Below are positions 1 to 7,301 of a stretch of 17,504 bases of DNA, piece after piece. The notes beneath the pieces are model-generated. The model was not told the origin of the DNA. It saw only the letters and a program-made list of their open reading frames with translations, and searched no databases. Origin of the DNA: Nitrospirota bacterium (GTDB lineage: Bacteria; Nitrospirota; Nitrospiria; Nitrospirales; Nitrospiraceae); NCBI GenBank assembly GCA_016235225.1, contig JACRLS010000061.1, forward strand, positions 1 to 17,504. The letters run 5' to 3'. The stretch's first letter is position 1. The number at the start of each line of letters is the position of its first letter. Both the position numbers and the translations under genes were made by a program.

Positions 1-507
1 GTGCTTGGCTTTCATTCGGGCGACCTCGTCCCGGATGCGGGCGTTGCTGATGAAGGTGCCCGGCGATTGGGCCTCGCCCTCCACCGGCACCGAGTAGCCG
101 ATCTGGTCTTCTTGATCGATCTGCCCGTGCCCCGCGTAGTAGATAAAGACGCTGTCGTCTTTGCCGGCCTTCTTGCGGAGCTGATAGAGGGAGTCTTCGA
201 TGTTCTTGCGCGTCGCCTGCCCGTTGATGACCTCTATGATCTTGTCGCGCGCAAAGCCGTAGCGCTGGACGAGGACTTCCCGCACGGCCTGCGCGTCACG
301 CACCGCGCTCTGGAGCTTGGGGACATTCGGCTGCTGGTACTGGTCAATGCCGATGATGAGCGCCCAATAGTCCCCGCCGATCGCCACGCTGCCCGCCGAC
401 ACTTTCGGCATGACTCCCAAATCGCGATCCTTGGCCGCCTCGGTGGGTGTCGCGCCGAGACACAACACCACAGCCAGGACGCCGGCCGCTCCTCGAACGT
501 GTCGCAT
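1..507 (-). CDS. Caspase-like peptidase C14 domain protein, C-terminus cut by window edge
   Basis: Reading the minus strand from ATG at 507 gives 169 uninterrupted codons that run off the left edge, so the protein is partial at its C-terminus. Residues 1-24 look like a signal peptide (RGAAGVLAVVLCLGATPTEA), implying export. Residues 47-130 match the caspase p20 fold: YWALIIGIDQYQ, then LQSAVRDAQAVREVLVQRYGF, then DDSVFIYYAGHGQ, where H127 is the expected catalytic histidine of the clan CD dyad. The catalytic cysteine normally lies about 40-60 residues further on, near or beyond the edge, and cannot be seen. GAGGTGG precedes the ATG at a normal distance and supports this start. The gene follows the higA antitoxin by 97 bases on the same strand, but co-transcription is not shown. 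Family membership is secure; substrate and role are unknown. Confidence 0.85.
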   Translation of the reverse strand, partial: MRHVRGAAGVLAVVLCLGATPTEAAKDRDLGVMPKVSAGSVAIGGDYWALIIGIDQYQQPNVPKLQSAVRDAQAVREVLVQRYGFARDKIIEVINGQATRKNIEDSLYQLRKKAGKDDSVFIYYAGHGQIDQEDQIGYSVPVEGEAQSPGTFISNARIRDEVARMKAKH

Positions 508-604
508 GGTCCACCTCGTCTCGCTCACCGGTCCGCTGCTCGTCATTAAGAACAACGGTTCCCAACACCCTTTTCTGACACTTTTCACCCTGGAATAGGT
601 GGTC

Positions 605-892
605 TCATGCGACGCGGAGCACCAGGCGCTTGCCACAAGCCTTCACGTACTTGCGCAACGTCGCAATCGATGGGGAATGTTTCCCACTGGCGAGTGCCCG
701 CTCGAGACGAGCAACAGCGGGAGCCTGTGTGCCCATGCGCTCCGCCACCTGCGCTTGGGTGAGGCCAGCCTCTTGCCTTGCCTTGAGCAGCGCGCCGAGC
801 AAGGCGAACTCCTCGCGCTCAAGCCGTTCAACCTCGGCGCGAACCGCGGGACGGCGCAGGAGCTTCTTCACAACTTGATCATGGGTGCGCAT
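605..892 (-). CDS. higA: HigA-type antitoxin, XRE helix-turn-helix
   Basis: A 95-residue DNA-binding protein, probably the antitoxin partner of the upstream RelE/HigB-like toxin. Residues 32-75 form a Cro/C1-type HTH (LLKARQEAGLTQAQVAERMG followed by the recognition helix region APAVARLERAL). The N-terminal 30 residues are charged and helical and probably contact the toxin. The start is fixed by AAGGAGG six bases before ATG, located inside the toxin's 3' end. The two genes overlap by 14 bases, so translation is probably coupled. The order toxin then antitoxin is the HigBA arrangement, the reverse of most type II systems. It probably represses its own operon through the palindrome at 1222-1235. 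The family is well supported; the exact higA name is by arrangement and domain only. Confidence 0.88.
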   Translation of the reverse strand: MRTHDQVVKKLLRRPAVRAEVERLEREEFALLGALLKARQEAGLTQAQVAERMGTQAPAVARLERALASGKHSPSIATLRKYVKACGKRLVLRVA

Positions 893-1211
893 GTTTGACC
901 TCCTTCATCCGAGCCTCAGCGACCTTGCGCTCGCTCGGAGGCGTCCGCTCTGACTTCTTGATAAAGCTATGCAGTATGACGATCCGTCTGCCGACCAGCG
1001 TACAGAAGAAGACACGTGCGATGCCTTCGGCGCCCTTCAGTCTCAGCTCGAACAGACCCTCACCGAAGGCTTTGGTATGCGGTACCCCCAAGTTTGGACC
1101 GAGCACCTCCATCCGTCGCGTGAGCACGATATATCGCGCTGCCAGCGTATCGGGCAGGTTCAAGATCTCGTCCTGCACGGCATCGCTGTAATAGGCGATC
1201 GTGTAATCCAC
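879..1211 (-). CDS. higB: HigB/RelE-like toxin, phage-derived Gp49-like family
   Basis: A 110-residue protein of the RelE/ParE superfamily, Gp49-like (PF05973-type) branch: YYSDAVQDEILNLPDTLAAR, then a central GLFELRLKGAEGIARVFFC strand pair, then IVILHSFIKKSERTPPSE, the family's typical basic C-terminal motif. Family members are mRNA interferases acting at the ribosome, inhibiting translation until neutralised by the antitoxin. The start codon is GTG at 1211; no earlier in-frame start fits and the first ATG is inside the fold. No Shine-Dalgarno is visible, and the predicted -10 ends only seven bases upstream, so the message may be leaderless. It overlaps the antitoxin gene by 14 bases. The length is normal and no key region is missing, so the toxin is probably intact. 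Confidence 0.9.
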   Translation of the reverse strand: MDYTIAYYSDAVQDEILNLPDTLAARYIVLTRRMEVLGPNLGVPHTKAFGEGLFELRLKGAEGIARVFFCTLVGRRIVILHSFIKKSERTPPSERKVAEARMKEVKHAHP

Positions 1212-1217
1212 TGTCGG

Positions 1218-1246
1218 ATGGTAACAAATATGTTATTGCCGTGCAA
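1218..1246 (-). promoter_or_regulatory. Predicted promoter of the higBA operon
   Basis: On the minus strand TTGCAC (-35) and TACCAT (-10) are separated by exactly 17 bases. The -35 has four of six consensus bases and the -10 four of six, so this is a moderate match. The -10 ends seven bases before the GTG start of the toxin, so transcription would begin at or next to the start codon. Confidence 0.5.
1222..1235. promoter_or_regulatory. Putative HigA operator palindrome
   Basis: TAACA-AATA-TGTTA is a perfect inverted repeat with five-base arms and a four-base spacer. It lies between the predicted -35 and -10 of the higBA promoter and overlaps the -10. Antitoxins of this family bind such sites to repress their own operon. 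The function is inferred from position. Confidence 0.5.
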
Positions 1247-1320
1247 GCTGGATGGTGACCTTTGGCGAACCGCGACCCTCCCGTGCTGGAAAGGACAATG
1301 GGGCAGCAGCCGTGACGCCG

Positions 1321-1369
1321 AAGGGGACAGTCGCCCGCCTCGGAGGCGTAGAAGGGCGACAGTCCCCTT
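1321..1369. repeat. REP-like inverted repeat at the 3' end of ettA
   Basis: The arms AAGGGGACAGTCGCCC (1321-1336) and GGGCGACAGTCCCCTT (1354-1369) pair with one mismatch. A small inner hairpin, GCCT/AGGC, sits in the loop. The right arm overlaps the TAA stop codon of ettA. No run of T follows on the minus strand, so this is more like a repetitive extragenic palindrome than a classic intrinsic terminator, although it may protect the mRNA end. Confidence 0.6.
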
Positions 1370-3050
1370 AGCGCGTCAGCTTGCGATAGCGGAGCCGATG
1401 GGGCCGCTCGGCTTCCTTGCCCAGGCGCTTTTTCCGCTCGCCCTCGTATCCGGAATAGTTGCCCTCGCACCACCCCACCTTGCTGTCCCCCTCGACAGCC
1501 AGGATGTGCGTCGCGCTCCGGTCCAGGAACCAGCGGTCGTGACTGCACACCACTGCGCAGCCGCCGAACTGCTCCAGGCCTTCTTCCAGCGCCCGCAGCG
1601 TGTTCACATCCAGGTCTTTGGTCGGCTCGTCGAGCATGATCAGATTCGCGCCCTCTTTCAGCATGCGCGCCAGATGCACCCGGTTGCGCTCGCCGCCGGA
1701 GAGGTCGCTGACCTTCTTCTGCTGTTCCGTGCCGCCGAAATTGAAGCGCCCGCAATAGGCGCGCGAATTGACCTTCACCTTGCCCAACTCGAGCGTGTCC
1801 TTGCCGTCCGAGATCGTCTCCCAGACCGTCTTCTTGGGATCGAGCGTTCGGTCCTGGTCGACGTAGCCGAGTTTCACGGTCTCGCCGATCCGCAACATGC
1901 CACTGTCCGGCTTGTCTTTCCCGACGATCATTCTGAACAGGGTCGTCTTGCCGGCGCCGTTCGGTCCGATGACGCCGACAATCCCGCCCTTCGGCAAATT
2001 GAACGACAGATCTTCAAAGAGGAGTTTGTCGCCGAACGCCTTGGCGAGGCCCTTGGCCTCTACGACCACGTCGCCGAGCCGCGGTCCCGGCGGCACATAA
2101 ATTTCCAACTCCTCGGCCTGCTGCTCCTGCTTTTGGTTGACCAGTTCTTCATAGCGCGTGACGCGCGCCTTGCCCTTGGCGTGCCGCCCCTTGGGCGACA
2201 TGCGAATCCATTCCAACTCTCGCTCCAGTGTTTTCTGCCGCTGCGACTCGGCCTTTTCTTCCTTGGCCAGCCGTTCCCGTTTCTGCTCCAGCCATGAGGT
2301 ATAGTTGCCCTGAAAGGGAATGCCGGTGCCGCGATCGAGTTCTAGAATCCAACCGGCGACGTTGTCCAGAAAGTAGCGATCGTGCGTGACGGCAATGACC
2401 GTGCCCTTATATTGCTGCAGGTGCTGTTCAAGCCATTGAACCGACTCGGCGTCGAGATGGTTGGTAGGCTCGTCCAGCAACAAGATGTCCGGTTCCTGGA
2501 TGAGGAGCCGGCAGAGGGCCACGCGTCGCCGTTCTCCGCCCGAGAGGACGCCGATCGTGGCATCCGGCGGCGGGCAGCGCAACGCGTCCATGGCCAACTC
2601 CAGTTCATGCTCCAGTTCCCACCCGTTCACCGCCTCGATCTTCTCCTGAAGCGTGCTTTGCTTCTCCAGCAGTTTCTCCATCTCCTCCGGCGTCACTTCT
2701 TCGCCCAGCTTGTTGCTGACAGCTTCGTAGTCCCTGAGCAGTCCGATGACCGCCGTGCGGCCTTCCTCGACGACCTCTTTGACGGTCTTGTCCTTGTCGA
2801 GCTGGGGCTCCTGCTCCAGCAGGCCGACCGTATATCCCTTCGAGCCGGTCACCTCGCCGACGTAGTTCTGATCGACGCCCGCGATGATCTTCAACAAGGA
2901 GCTCTTGCCGGAACCATTCAGCCCCAGCACCCCGATTTTCGCGCCATAGTAGAAGCCGAGATAGATGTCCCGGAGCACCTGTCTCTTGGGGGGGTAGACT
3001 TTTCCGACCCCGACAAGCGAAAAGATAATCTGTTTATCGTTCGTAGCCAT
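1368..3050 (-). CDS. ettA: Energy-dependent translational throttle protein EttA, ABC-F ATPase
   Basis: A 560-residue soluble ABC-F protein, the usual EttA length. EttA binds the ribosomal E site and gates the first elongation step according to ATP/ADP level. The first ATPase domain has Walker A GLNGSGKS (43-50), LSGGE (169-173) and DEPTNHLD (193-200). The arm (about 243-305) has NYTSWLEQKRERLAKEEK, as in EttA. The second ATPase domain has GPNGAGKT (362-369), LSGGE (450-454) and DEPTKDLD (474-481). There are no membrane spans. AAGGAGAGGA directly before ATG fixes the start. One oddity is lysine 478 where ABC-F proteins usually carry asparagine in the second DEPTNDLD motif; the catalytic Glu is intact. 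It is divergent from the MFS gene. A second, Uup-type ABC-F protein lies at 10520. Confidence 0.95.
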   Translation of the reverse strand: MATNDKQIIFSLVGVGKVYPPKRQVLRDIYLGFYYGAKIGVLGLNGSGKSSLLKIIAGVDQNYVGEVTGSKGYTVGLLEQEPQLDKDKTVKEVVEEGRTAVIGLLRDYEAVSNKLGEEVTPEEMEKLLEKQSTLQEKIEAVNGWELEHELELAMDALRCPPPDATIGVLSGGERRRVALCRLLIQEPDILLLDEPTNHLDAESVQWLEQHLQQYKGTVIAVTHDRYFLDNVAGWILELDRGTGIPFQGNYTSWLEQKRERLAKEEKAESQRQKTLERELEWIRMSPKGRHAKGKARVTRYEELVNQKQEQQAEELEIYVPPGPRLGDVVVEAKGLAKAFGDKLLFEDLSFNLPKGGIVGVIGPNGAGKTTLFRMIVGKDKPDSGMLRIGETVKLGYVDQDRTLDPKKTVWETISDGKDTLELGKVKVNSRAYCGRFNFGGTEQQKKVSDLSGGERNRVHLARMLKEGANLIMLDEPTKDLDVNTLRALEEGLEQFGGCAVVCSHDRWFLDRSATHILAVEGDSKVGWCEGNYSGYEGERKKRLGKEAERPHRLRYRKLTR

Positions 3051-3098
3051 TCCTCTCCTTCACGATGAGTCAGAAAGTCCGAATGTCAGACGGTCACG

Positions 3099-3119
3099 CG
3101 TCAGGGACCAGTCCCGACG
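3099..3119. promoter_or_regulatory. Short hairpin in the ettA/MFS divergent intergenic region
   Basis: CGTC-A-GGGAC-CA-GTCCC-GACG forms a nine-base-pair stem with one bulged A. It lies about 50 bases upstream of the ettA start and about 90 bases upstream of the MFS ORF. It could be an operator or an RNA hairpin in a leader; the role is unknown. No clear -35/-10 pair was found in this 157-base gap. Confidence 0.3.
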
Positions 3120-3207
3120 TTCAGACCTTGAGACATGTGAACGTGTGGACGTTGGAACTGGGCTTACCCTTGCCCGCCCAAATTACCAAAGCTGATGCTG
3201 ATACTCA

Positions 3208-4671
3208 ATGGTTCAGCGCGGCGGCGCTTCGGCCGATAACAGAACGCGCGTCATTCGTCGTTCCTGCAGCGTCACTCGTTATTCGAGCGGGACGTGCGAG
3301 AAAAGCGGGCCTAACGGGACGTGCCACCTTTGCGAGTCGCGCGTTTCTCGCTCTTCCCGCCTGCCGCGCCGGCACTCCCACGCGCCTGATTCCCCCTGGC
3401 GCGCCCTCTCGCATCGCAACTTTTCGCTGTTCATCGTCGGCCGCGGGCTCACGCTCTGCGGCATGTGGATGCAGACCATGGCGCAGGCCTGGCTGCTGTA
3501 TCGCCTCACGAGTTCACCATTTCTGCTGGGCGTGCTGGAATTTCTGCTGCGAGGACCGTTGTTAGTGTTCGGCCTGTTCGGCGGCGTGCTGGCGGACCGC
3601 TGGCCCCGTCACCGGCTACTCCTGGTCGCACAGAGTCTCTTGCTCGTGCAGGCCGCGATCCTGGCCGCCCTGACACTGAGCGGGCTGATCACCGTCAGCT
3701 GGATCTTGAGCCTCGGCCTGCTGTTCGGCCTGATCAGCGCCGTCGATGTGCCGGTCCGGCAGGCCTTCGTGACCGACTTGGTGCCCCGCCATGATATTCC
3801 CTCCGCCATCGGACTCAACTCGTCCATCTGCAATCTGTCGAGGATCAGCGGTCCCTTGCTGGCCGGCATCACGGTCGTGGCCATCGGCGAGGGCCCCTGT
3901 TTCGTGATCAGCGCCCTGGGTTTTCTGATGATCCTTGGGTGCCTTGCGGCCATGCGGGTGCCGGCCGGGCTGCCGATCACGGAGGGCAGTCTCGGCGTCC
4001 AGTTGCGTGAGGGGCTTCGCTATGTCTGGCACACCCCGCAAGCGCGCGCCATGATCCTAATGTCCGCCGGGTTGAGCGTGGTCGCCATGCCCTACTCAAC
4101 CCTCCTGCCCGTGTTCGCGCGCGATGTGCTGCAGGGCAATGCGGCTGCCATGGGATGGCTGATGGGCGCCAACGGCCTCGGCGCACTGGCTGCGGCGCTC
4201 CGGCATGCCCGACGCCGCAGCATGGATGGGATCGTCGGTTCGATCATCGGCGCCGTCTTCCTGTTCAGTCTCGGTCTGCTGCTCCTGGCATGGAGCCGGC
4301 ATGTGATCCTGTCGCTGTTCGCACTCACAGCCATCGGCTATGGGATGGTCAGTAGTCTGGCAGGCGGCAATATCCTCCTCCAGATGATGGCGCCGGAATC
4401 GCTCCGGGGCCGGGTGGCCAGCCTCTATGCCACCGTCTCACTGGGGACGACCATCTTCGGCAGCCTGCTGGCAGGCATCGGTGCATCTTACTTCGGCGCC
4501 CCCATCACCGTCGCGATCGGCGCTACGCTCACCTTGGCACTGGCGGTGTGGGGGTGGGGCGCACTGCGCGGGACTGAATCGCTCTCTCCATCCTCTGCCG
4601 GGAACTCAACCACAGATCAGCTCCCTCTTCGTGCTCCTGAACGGCCAGAGCGCCTCGCGCAGATCACCTGA
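3208..4671 (+). CDS. MFS transporter, MFS_3 / EntS-like exporter family
   Basis: A 487-residue inner-membrane protein with about eleven to twelve hydrophobic spans from residue 72 to 460. The entry motif WRALSHRNFSLFIVGRGLTL, the first-loop motif GGVLADRWPRHRLL (MFS motif A) and RQAFVTDLVP in the second loop are typical of the MFS_3 family, which contains the enterobactin exporter EntS and many drug-efflux proteins driven by proton antiport. The substrate cannot be told from sequence. The first 60 residues are rich in Arg, Ser and Cys, unlike any MFS N-terminus, and this stretch of DNA looks non-coding with a repeated CGGGACGTGC. However, no ATG, GTG or TTG lies in frame between 3208 and the first span; only a CTG at 3361 is available. 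The start is therefore doubtful, the transporter call is not. No strong ribosome binding site precedes 3208. Confidence 0.88.
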   Translation: MVQRGGASADNRTRVIRRSCSVTRYSSGTCEKSGPNGTCHLCESRVSRSSRLPRRHSHAPDSPWRALSHRNFSLFIVGRGLTLCGMWMQTMAQAWLLYRLTSSPFLLGVLEFLLRGPLLVFGLFGGVLADRWPRHRLLLVAQSLLLVQAAILAALTLSGLITVSWILSLGLLFGLISAVDVPVRQAFVTDLVPRHDIPSAIGLNSSICNLSRISGPLLAGITVVAIGEGPCFVISALGFLMILGCLAAMRVPAGLPITEGSLGVQLREGLRYVWHTPQARAMILMSAGLSVVAMPYSTLLPVFARDVLQGNAAAMGWLMGANGLGALAAALRHARRRSMDGIVGSIIGAVFLFSLGLLLLAWSRHVILSLFALTAIGYGMVSSLAGGNILLQMMAPESLRGRVASLYATVSLGTTIFGSLLAGIGASYFGAPITVAIGATLTLALAVWGWGALRGTESLSPSSAGNSTTDQLPLRAPERPERLAQIT

Positions 4672-4747
4672 CGTCTCTGCCACAACGGTTGCTCACCCTC
4701 ATAAGACCGCAAACGGCGATCTGACCGCTGGTGCTCTGGTCCGTCGT

Positions 4748-4818
4748 CTAGCAGGCTGCGGAAAAACTCCCCGTTCACCCTTCGAGAGCCTCAAATGGGT
4801 TTTTCCGCAGCCTGCTAG
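4748..4818. repeat. 71-bp inverted-repeat element (Nitrospira-type)
   Basis: Perfect 20-base arms, CTAGCAGGCTGCGGAAAAAC at 4748-4767 and its exact complement at 4799-4818, enclose a 31-base loop. It lies 76 bases after the MFS stop and before the lipoprotein gene. I associate this arm sequence with short repeats found between Nitrospira genes. It could be a MITE-like element or a terminator formed by a long stem. An 11-base remnant of the same arm occurs at 7302-7312. Confidence 0.8.
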
Positions 4819-4896
4819 ATTCGCGGACTTCCGCGACGAAGGTTGTGTGGTCACACGAAGACCACCAGGCAAGGACAGACAGGCGAGGAGCAAAAA

Positions 4897-5997
4897 GTGC
4901 CGAGTACTGGGCGAAGACGGCGACGCGTCGCGACACCGCTCGGACCAGCTTGCGTATCATGGACGGCGCTGGGGCTGTCCCTCCTGCTCTCTCTTGTCAG
5001 CGGCTGCGCAACCAATCGATCAGCCTCGCAGGAGCCTCCTTCACCGCTCCCGTCCCAATCGTCTCCAGCTCCGACATCATCGGACGGTCCGCGAGCAGAC
5101 AGCGCACCGTCGGCCCAGCTTCCTCCGGTGCCGATGGGAACAGCGACCCCTGAGCCTGCCAAGCCCGAAGCGGGCAGTCCGCCCCCAGCGGCGCTCCCTC
5201 CCCTGCCGCGCAAGTGGCACGTGGATGTGTCGATCCGGTACTGGGCGCCCTCGCTCCATGGAAGATTTTTCAGCGCCGAAGGCGGGAATGCAGGCACCGT
5301 CGCCAACTTTTCCAGTGACTTCGGCCTTCCCGAGAACAAGAGCTTCTGGTATCCGATCGTGACCGCCCACCTGGGCGAACGCCATCGGTTTACATTTTCC
5401 TACCTCAACATGCGGTATACCGCGGATACGACGGTGACCCGGGCCATTGATCTCCAAGGCCGTGGGTTCACGGTCGGCGCCCCGCTGCACTCAGAGGCCA
5501 AGCTCAAAGACCTCTCGGTCACCTACGACTACCTGGCATGGAAGCGCGAAAAGTGGACGGGCTTCGTCGGGGGGCAATTGCATTACTTCGACGCGGCGGT
5601 GAAGCTGAACAGCACCGGCGTGAATGTCAGCGAGAAGGCCAAGATCCCCATCCCCACGATCGGCGGCGGCGGTGAATACAAACTGCGTGACTGGGCCACC
5701 GTGAAGGGCGACTATCACGTCTTCGCCATTCCCGTTGTTGGGGATCTGCGTGGGTCACTGATGGACGGGCAGATCGGCGTCACCGTCAATCTGCTCGGCA
5801 TGATCGGTCGGGAGCCGCGCGTTTTCTGCAGCATTTTCTCTTCGCTAGAATGCCTGCGGGTGGAGCCCTCCTACCTCGACGGATGGTCCGTCTCGGCCGG
5901 ACTCCGATACTTCCGCTTTCAGGCCAAGGACGGCAATACGACCTCGATTGATTGGCTCCAGAAGGGCCCGACCTTCGACCTCACCTATCGTTTCTAA
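4897..5997 (+). CDS. Lipid-anchored outer-membrane beta-barrel protein, unknown function
   Basis: The GTG at 4897 is preferred because GCGAGGAG lies six bases upstream and it gives a standard lipoprotein signal: RRRRR, a hydrophobic core, then lipobox LVSGC with Cys37. A longer in-frame reading begins with TTG at 4843. A Pro/Ser/Ala-rich linker follows (about 45-105). Residues 107-366 alternate in the manner of transmembrane beta strands (WHVDVSIRYWAPSLHG, HRFTFSYLNMRYTAD, WSVSAGLRYFRFQA) and the chain ends in LTYRF, with the C-terminal aromatic recognised by the BAM machinery. Two cysteines in VFCSIFSSLEC may form a loop disulfide. No specific family is recognised. The palindrome GTGTG-GT-CACAC at 4845-4856 lies just upstream and could be an operator. 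Confidence 0.8.
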   Translation: MPSTGRRRRRVATPLGPACVSWTALGLSLLLSLVSGCATNRSASQEPPSPLPSQSSPAPTSSDGPRADSAPSAQLPPVPMGTATPEPAKPEAGSPPPAALPPLPRKWHVDVSIRYWAPSLHGRFFSAEGGNAGTVANFSSDFGLPENKSFWYPIVTAHLGERHRFTFSYLNMRYTADTTVTRAIDLQGRGFTVGAPLHSEAKLKDLSVTYDYLAWKREKWTGFVGGQLHYFDAAVKLNSTGVNVSEKAKIPIPTIGGGGEYKLRDWATVKGDYHVFAIPVVGDLRGSLMDGQIGVTVNLLGMIGREPRVFCSIFSSLECLRVEPSYLDGWSVSAGLRYFRFQAKDGNTTSIDWLQKGPTFDLTYRF

Positions 5998-6196
5998 CCC
6001 GATGTCAGAGCAGAAATCGTCGGTTGCCCGGACCTCCGTTTTTTGTCTCCTGCGACCCACTTTTGCCATGCGTCCTCTCAATTCCTCCGGCGCCCCGACC
6101 CCTCTAAGTCCTGACGAGAACGGGGATTTCCTGGTGCCCCCTGGAGGGCCCCGGTTTTGCGAGCTTGTACGTTCTTTATCATCCTAAGGAGGAGCC

Positions 6197-6667
6197 ATGG
6201 CGGCACGTCGTGTAGGGATGGGGGTTCCGCGGCGGGATCTCCTGATGTTGGCTGCCTGCTTCGGCGTCTTCATCGGGCTCGGCGGACTAGTTGCGTACTT
6301 TGGAGAAAACCTTGAAACCGGCCTTGGCCCCTATAGCCTGCCCGGATCACGCAAGCCGACTGATCCCGGCCCGATGATGGAAATGGGTCCGTTCAACGTC
6401 AATCTGACGGACGGCGAGCAACCCCGCTTCATGCGGACCACGCTGGTCGTGGAGTTCGATAAGGTGGCGTCCCTGAAGGAGGCCAAGCTGCGCCAGTCGG
6501 CCGTGCATTCCGCCATCAGCGCCGCGCTGGCCACCACCTCCTATCAAGCGGCTCGCAGCTACACCGGGAAATCGGCCATGCGCACCAAGCTGGTCGACGA
6601 GATGAACCGCACCATGCCCAACCAAGGCGTGCGCGCCGTCTACTTCCGCGACCTCATCATGGAATAG
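6197..6667 (+). CDS. FliL-like flagellar basal body-associated protein
   Basis: A 156-residue inner-membrane protein with one span (about residues 14-35) and a periplasmic FliL domain (about 62-156). The pattern GPFNVNLTDGEQPRFMRTTL, then a helical middle ending in KSAMRTKLVDEMNRTM and a final VRAVYFRDLIME, matches FliL, which surrounds the flagellar stator and influences motor torque. AAGGAGG at 6186-6192 fixes the ATG. No other flagellar gene is present; neighbours are a barrel protein and a lipoprotein, so it may have a non-flagellar role or be a detached flagellar gene. The 199-base gap before it holds no clear promoter. Confidence 0.75.
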   Translation: MAARRVGMGVPRRDLLMLAACFGVFIGLGGLVAYFGENLETGLGPYSLPGSRKPTDPGPMMEMGPFNVNLTDGEQPRFMRTTLVVEFDKVASLKEAKLRQSAVHSAISAALATTSYQAARSYTGKSAMRTKLVDEMNRTMPNQGVRAVYFRDLIME

Positions 6668-6810
6668 CCCTCCCTCTCCGCCCGATATCGACCGGGATGC
6701 ACCTGTCCCAGAGGTATGGTAGAGTCTGCCAGGACTGGTCGAGCCCTCTGCGGGGGCCTCCTCCCGGTTCGGGCCTCACACCGTCGCCCGTTCAACGAAA
6801 GGATCAGACC

Positions 6811-7290
6811 ATGATTCGGCATTCCACGGTTTCTCAGGCTGCCACCCTGGCCATCGCCTGTCTGCTGCTGGGTCTCGCGGGATGCGCGGCCGATCCCTAT
6901 CAACAGCGGGCAGACGTGATCAAGGGCCACGTCGAGAGCTTTTATGACAGTCTGAAGACGGATCGCGTGGAGGGCGCCCTGCACGCCAACCAGAAGATCG
7001 AGGCGATGGCCACAGAGATGGGCGAGTCCATTCGGAAACGGATGCAGCAGCCCGGCATGAATCAACCGGCCCAGGAGTGGGCCTTACTCAAGACCACCAA
7101 CGAAACCGCCGCCGAAAACTGGCTGGCCCTGGCCCGCTACTTCACGGTCAAGAAACAGTATGAGCAGGCGCGCACCACCTACCAGCGCGTGATCAGCACC
7201 TACCGCAGCACGAACAACGGCAGCTACGCGGACCAGGCCGCCCGCGGCATCAAAGATCTGGAGATGCTCACGCCCGCTCCGGGCAAGTAG
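6811..7290 (+). CDS. TPR-like lipoprotein, unknown function
   Basis: A 159-residue protein with a lipoprotein signal peptide: MIRHSTVSQA, a hydrophobic stretch, then lipobox LAGC with Cys25 followed by AADP. The mature part is helical; ENWLALARYFTVKKQYEQAR followed by a second amphipathic helix (TYQRVISTYRS) and ADQAARGIKDLE look like one or two tetratricopeptide units near the C-terminus. Such proteins usually scaffold envelope complexes. The ATG at 6811 is chosen over an upstream in-frame ATG at 6697 because it sits directly before the signal peptide and follows AAAGGATC. It is 143 bases after the fliL-like gene on the same strand. No named family is recognised. Confidence 0.8.
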   Translation: MIRHSTVSQAATLAIACLLLGLAGCAADPYQQRADVIKGHVESFYDSLKTDRVEGALHANQKIEAMATEMGESIRKRMQQPGMNQPAQEWALLKTTNETAAENWLALARYFTVKKQYEQARTTYQRVISTYRSTNNGSYADQAARGIKDLEMLTPAPGK

Positions 7291-7301
7291 GGAGATTTAG
7301 T

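Noticed and set aside
1..549. Open frame on the plus strand at the left edge
   Set aside because: The opposite strand encodes a convincing caspase-like domain with a signal peptide and ribosome binding site.
969..2297. Long open frame on the plus strand opposite ettA (442 codons)
   Set aside because: It is the antisense of a clearly coding ABC-F gene; long antisense frames are expected in GC-rich DNA and the product resembles nothing.
3065..3565. 166-codon plus-strand frame overlapping the MFS gene
   Set aside because: Its second half is out of frame with the transporter and low in recognisable protein character; no ribosome binding site is visible.
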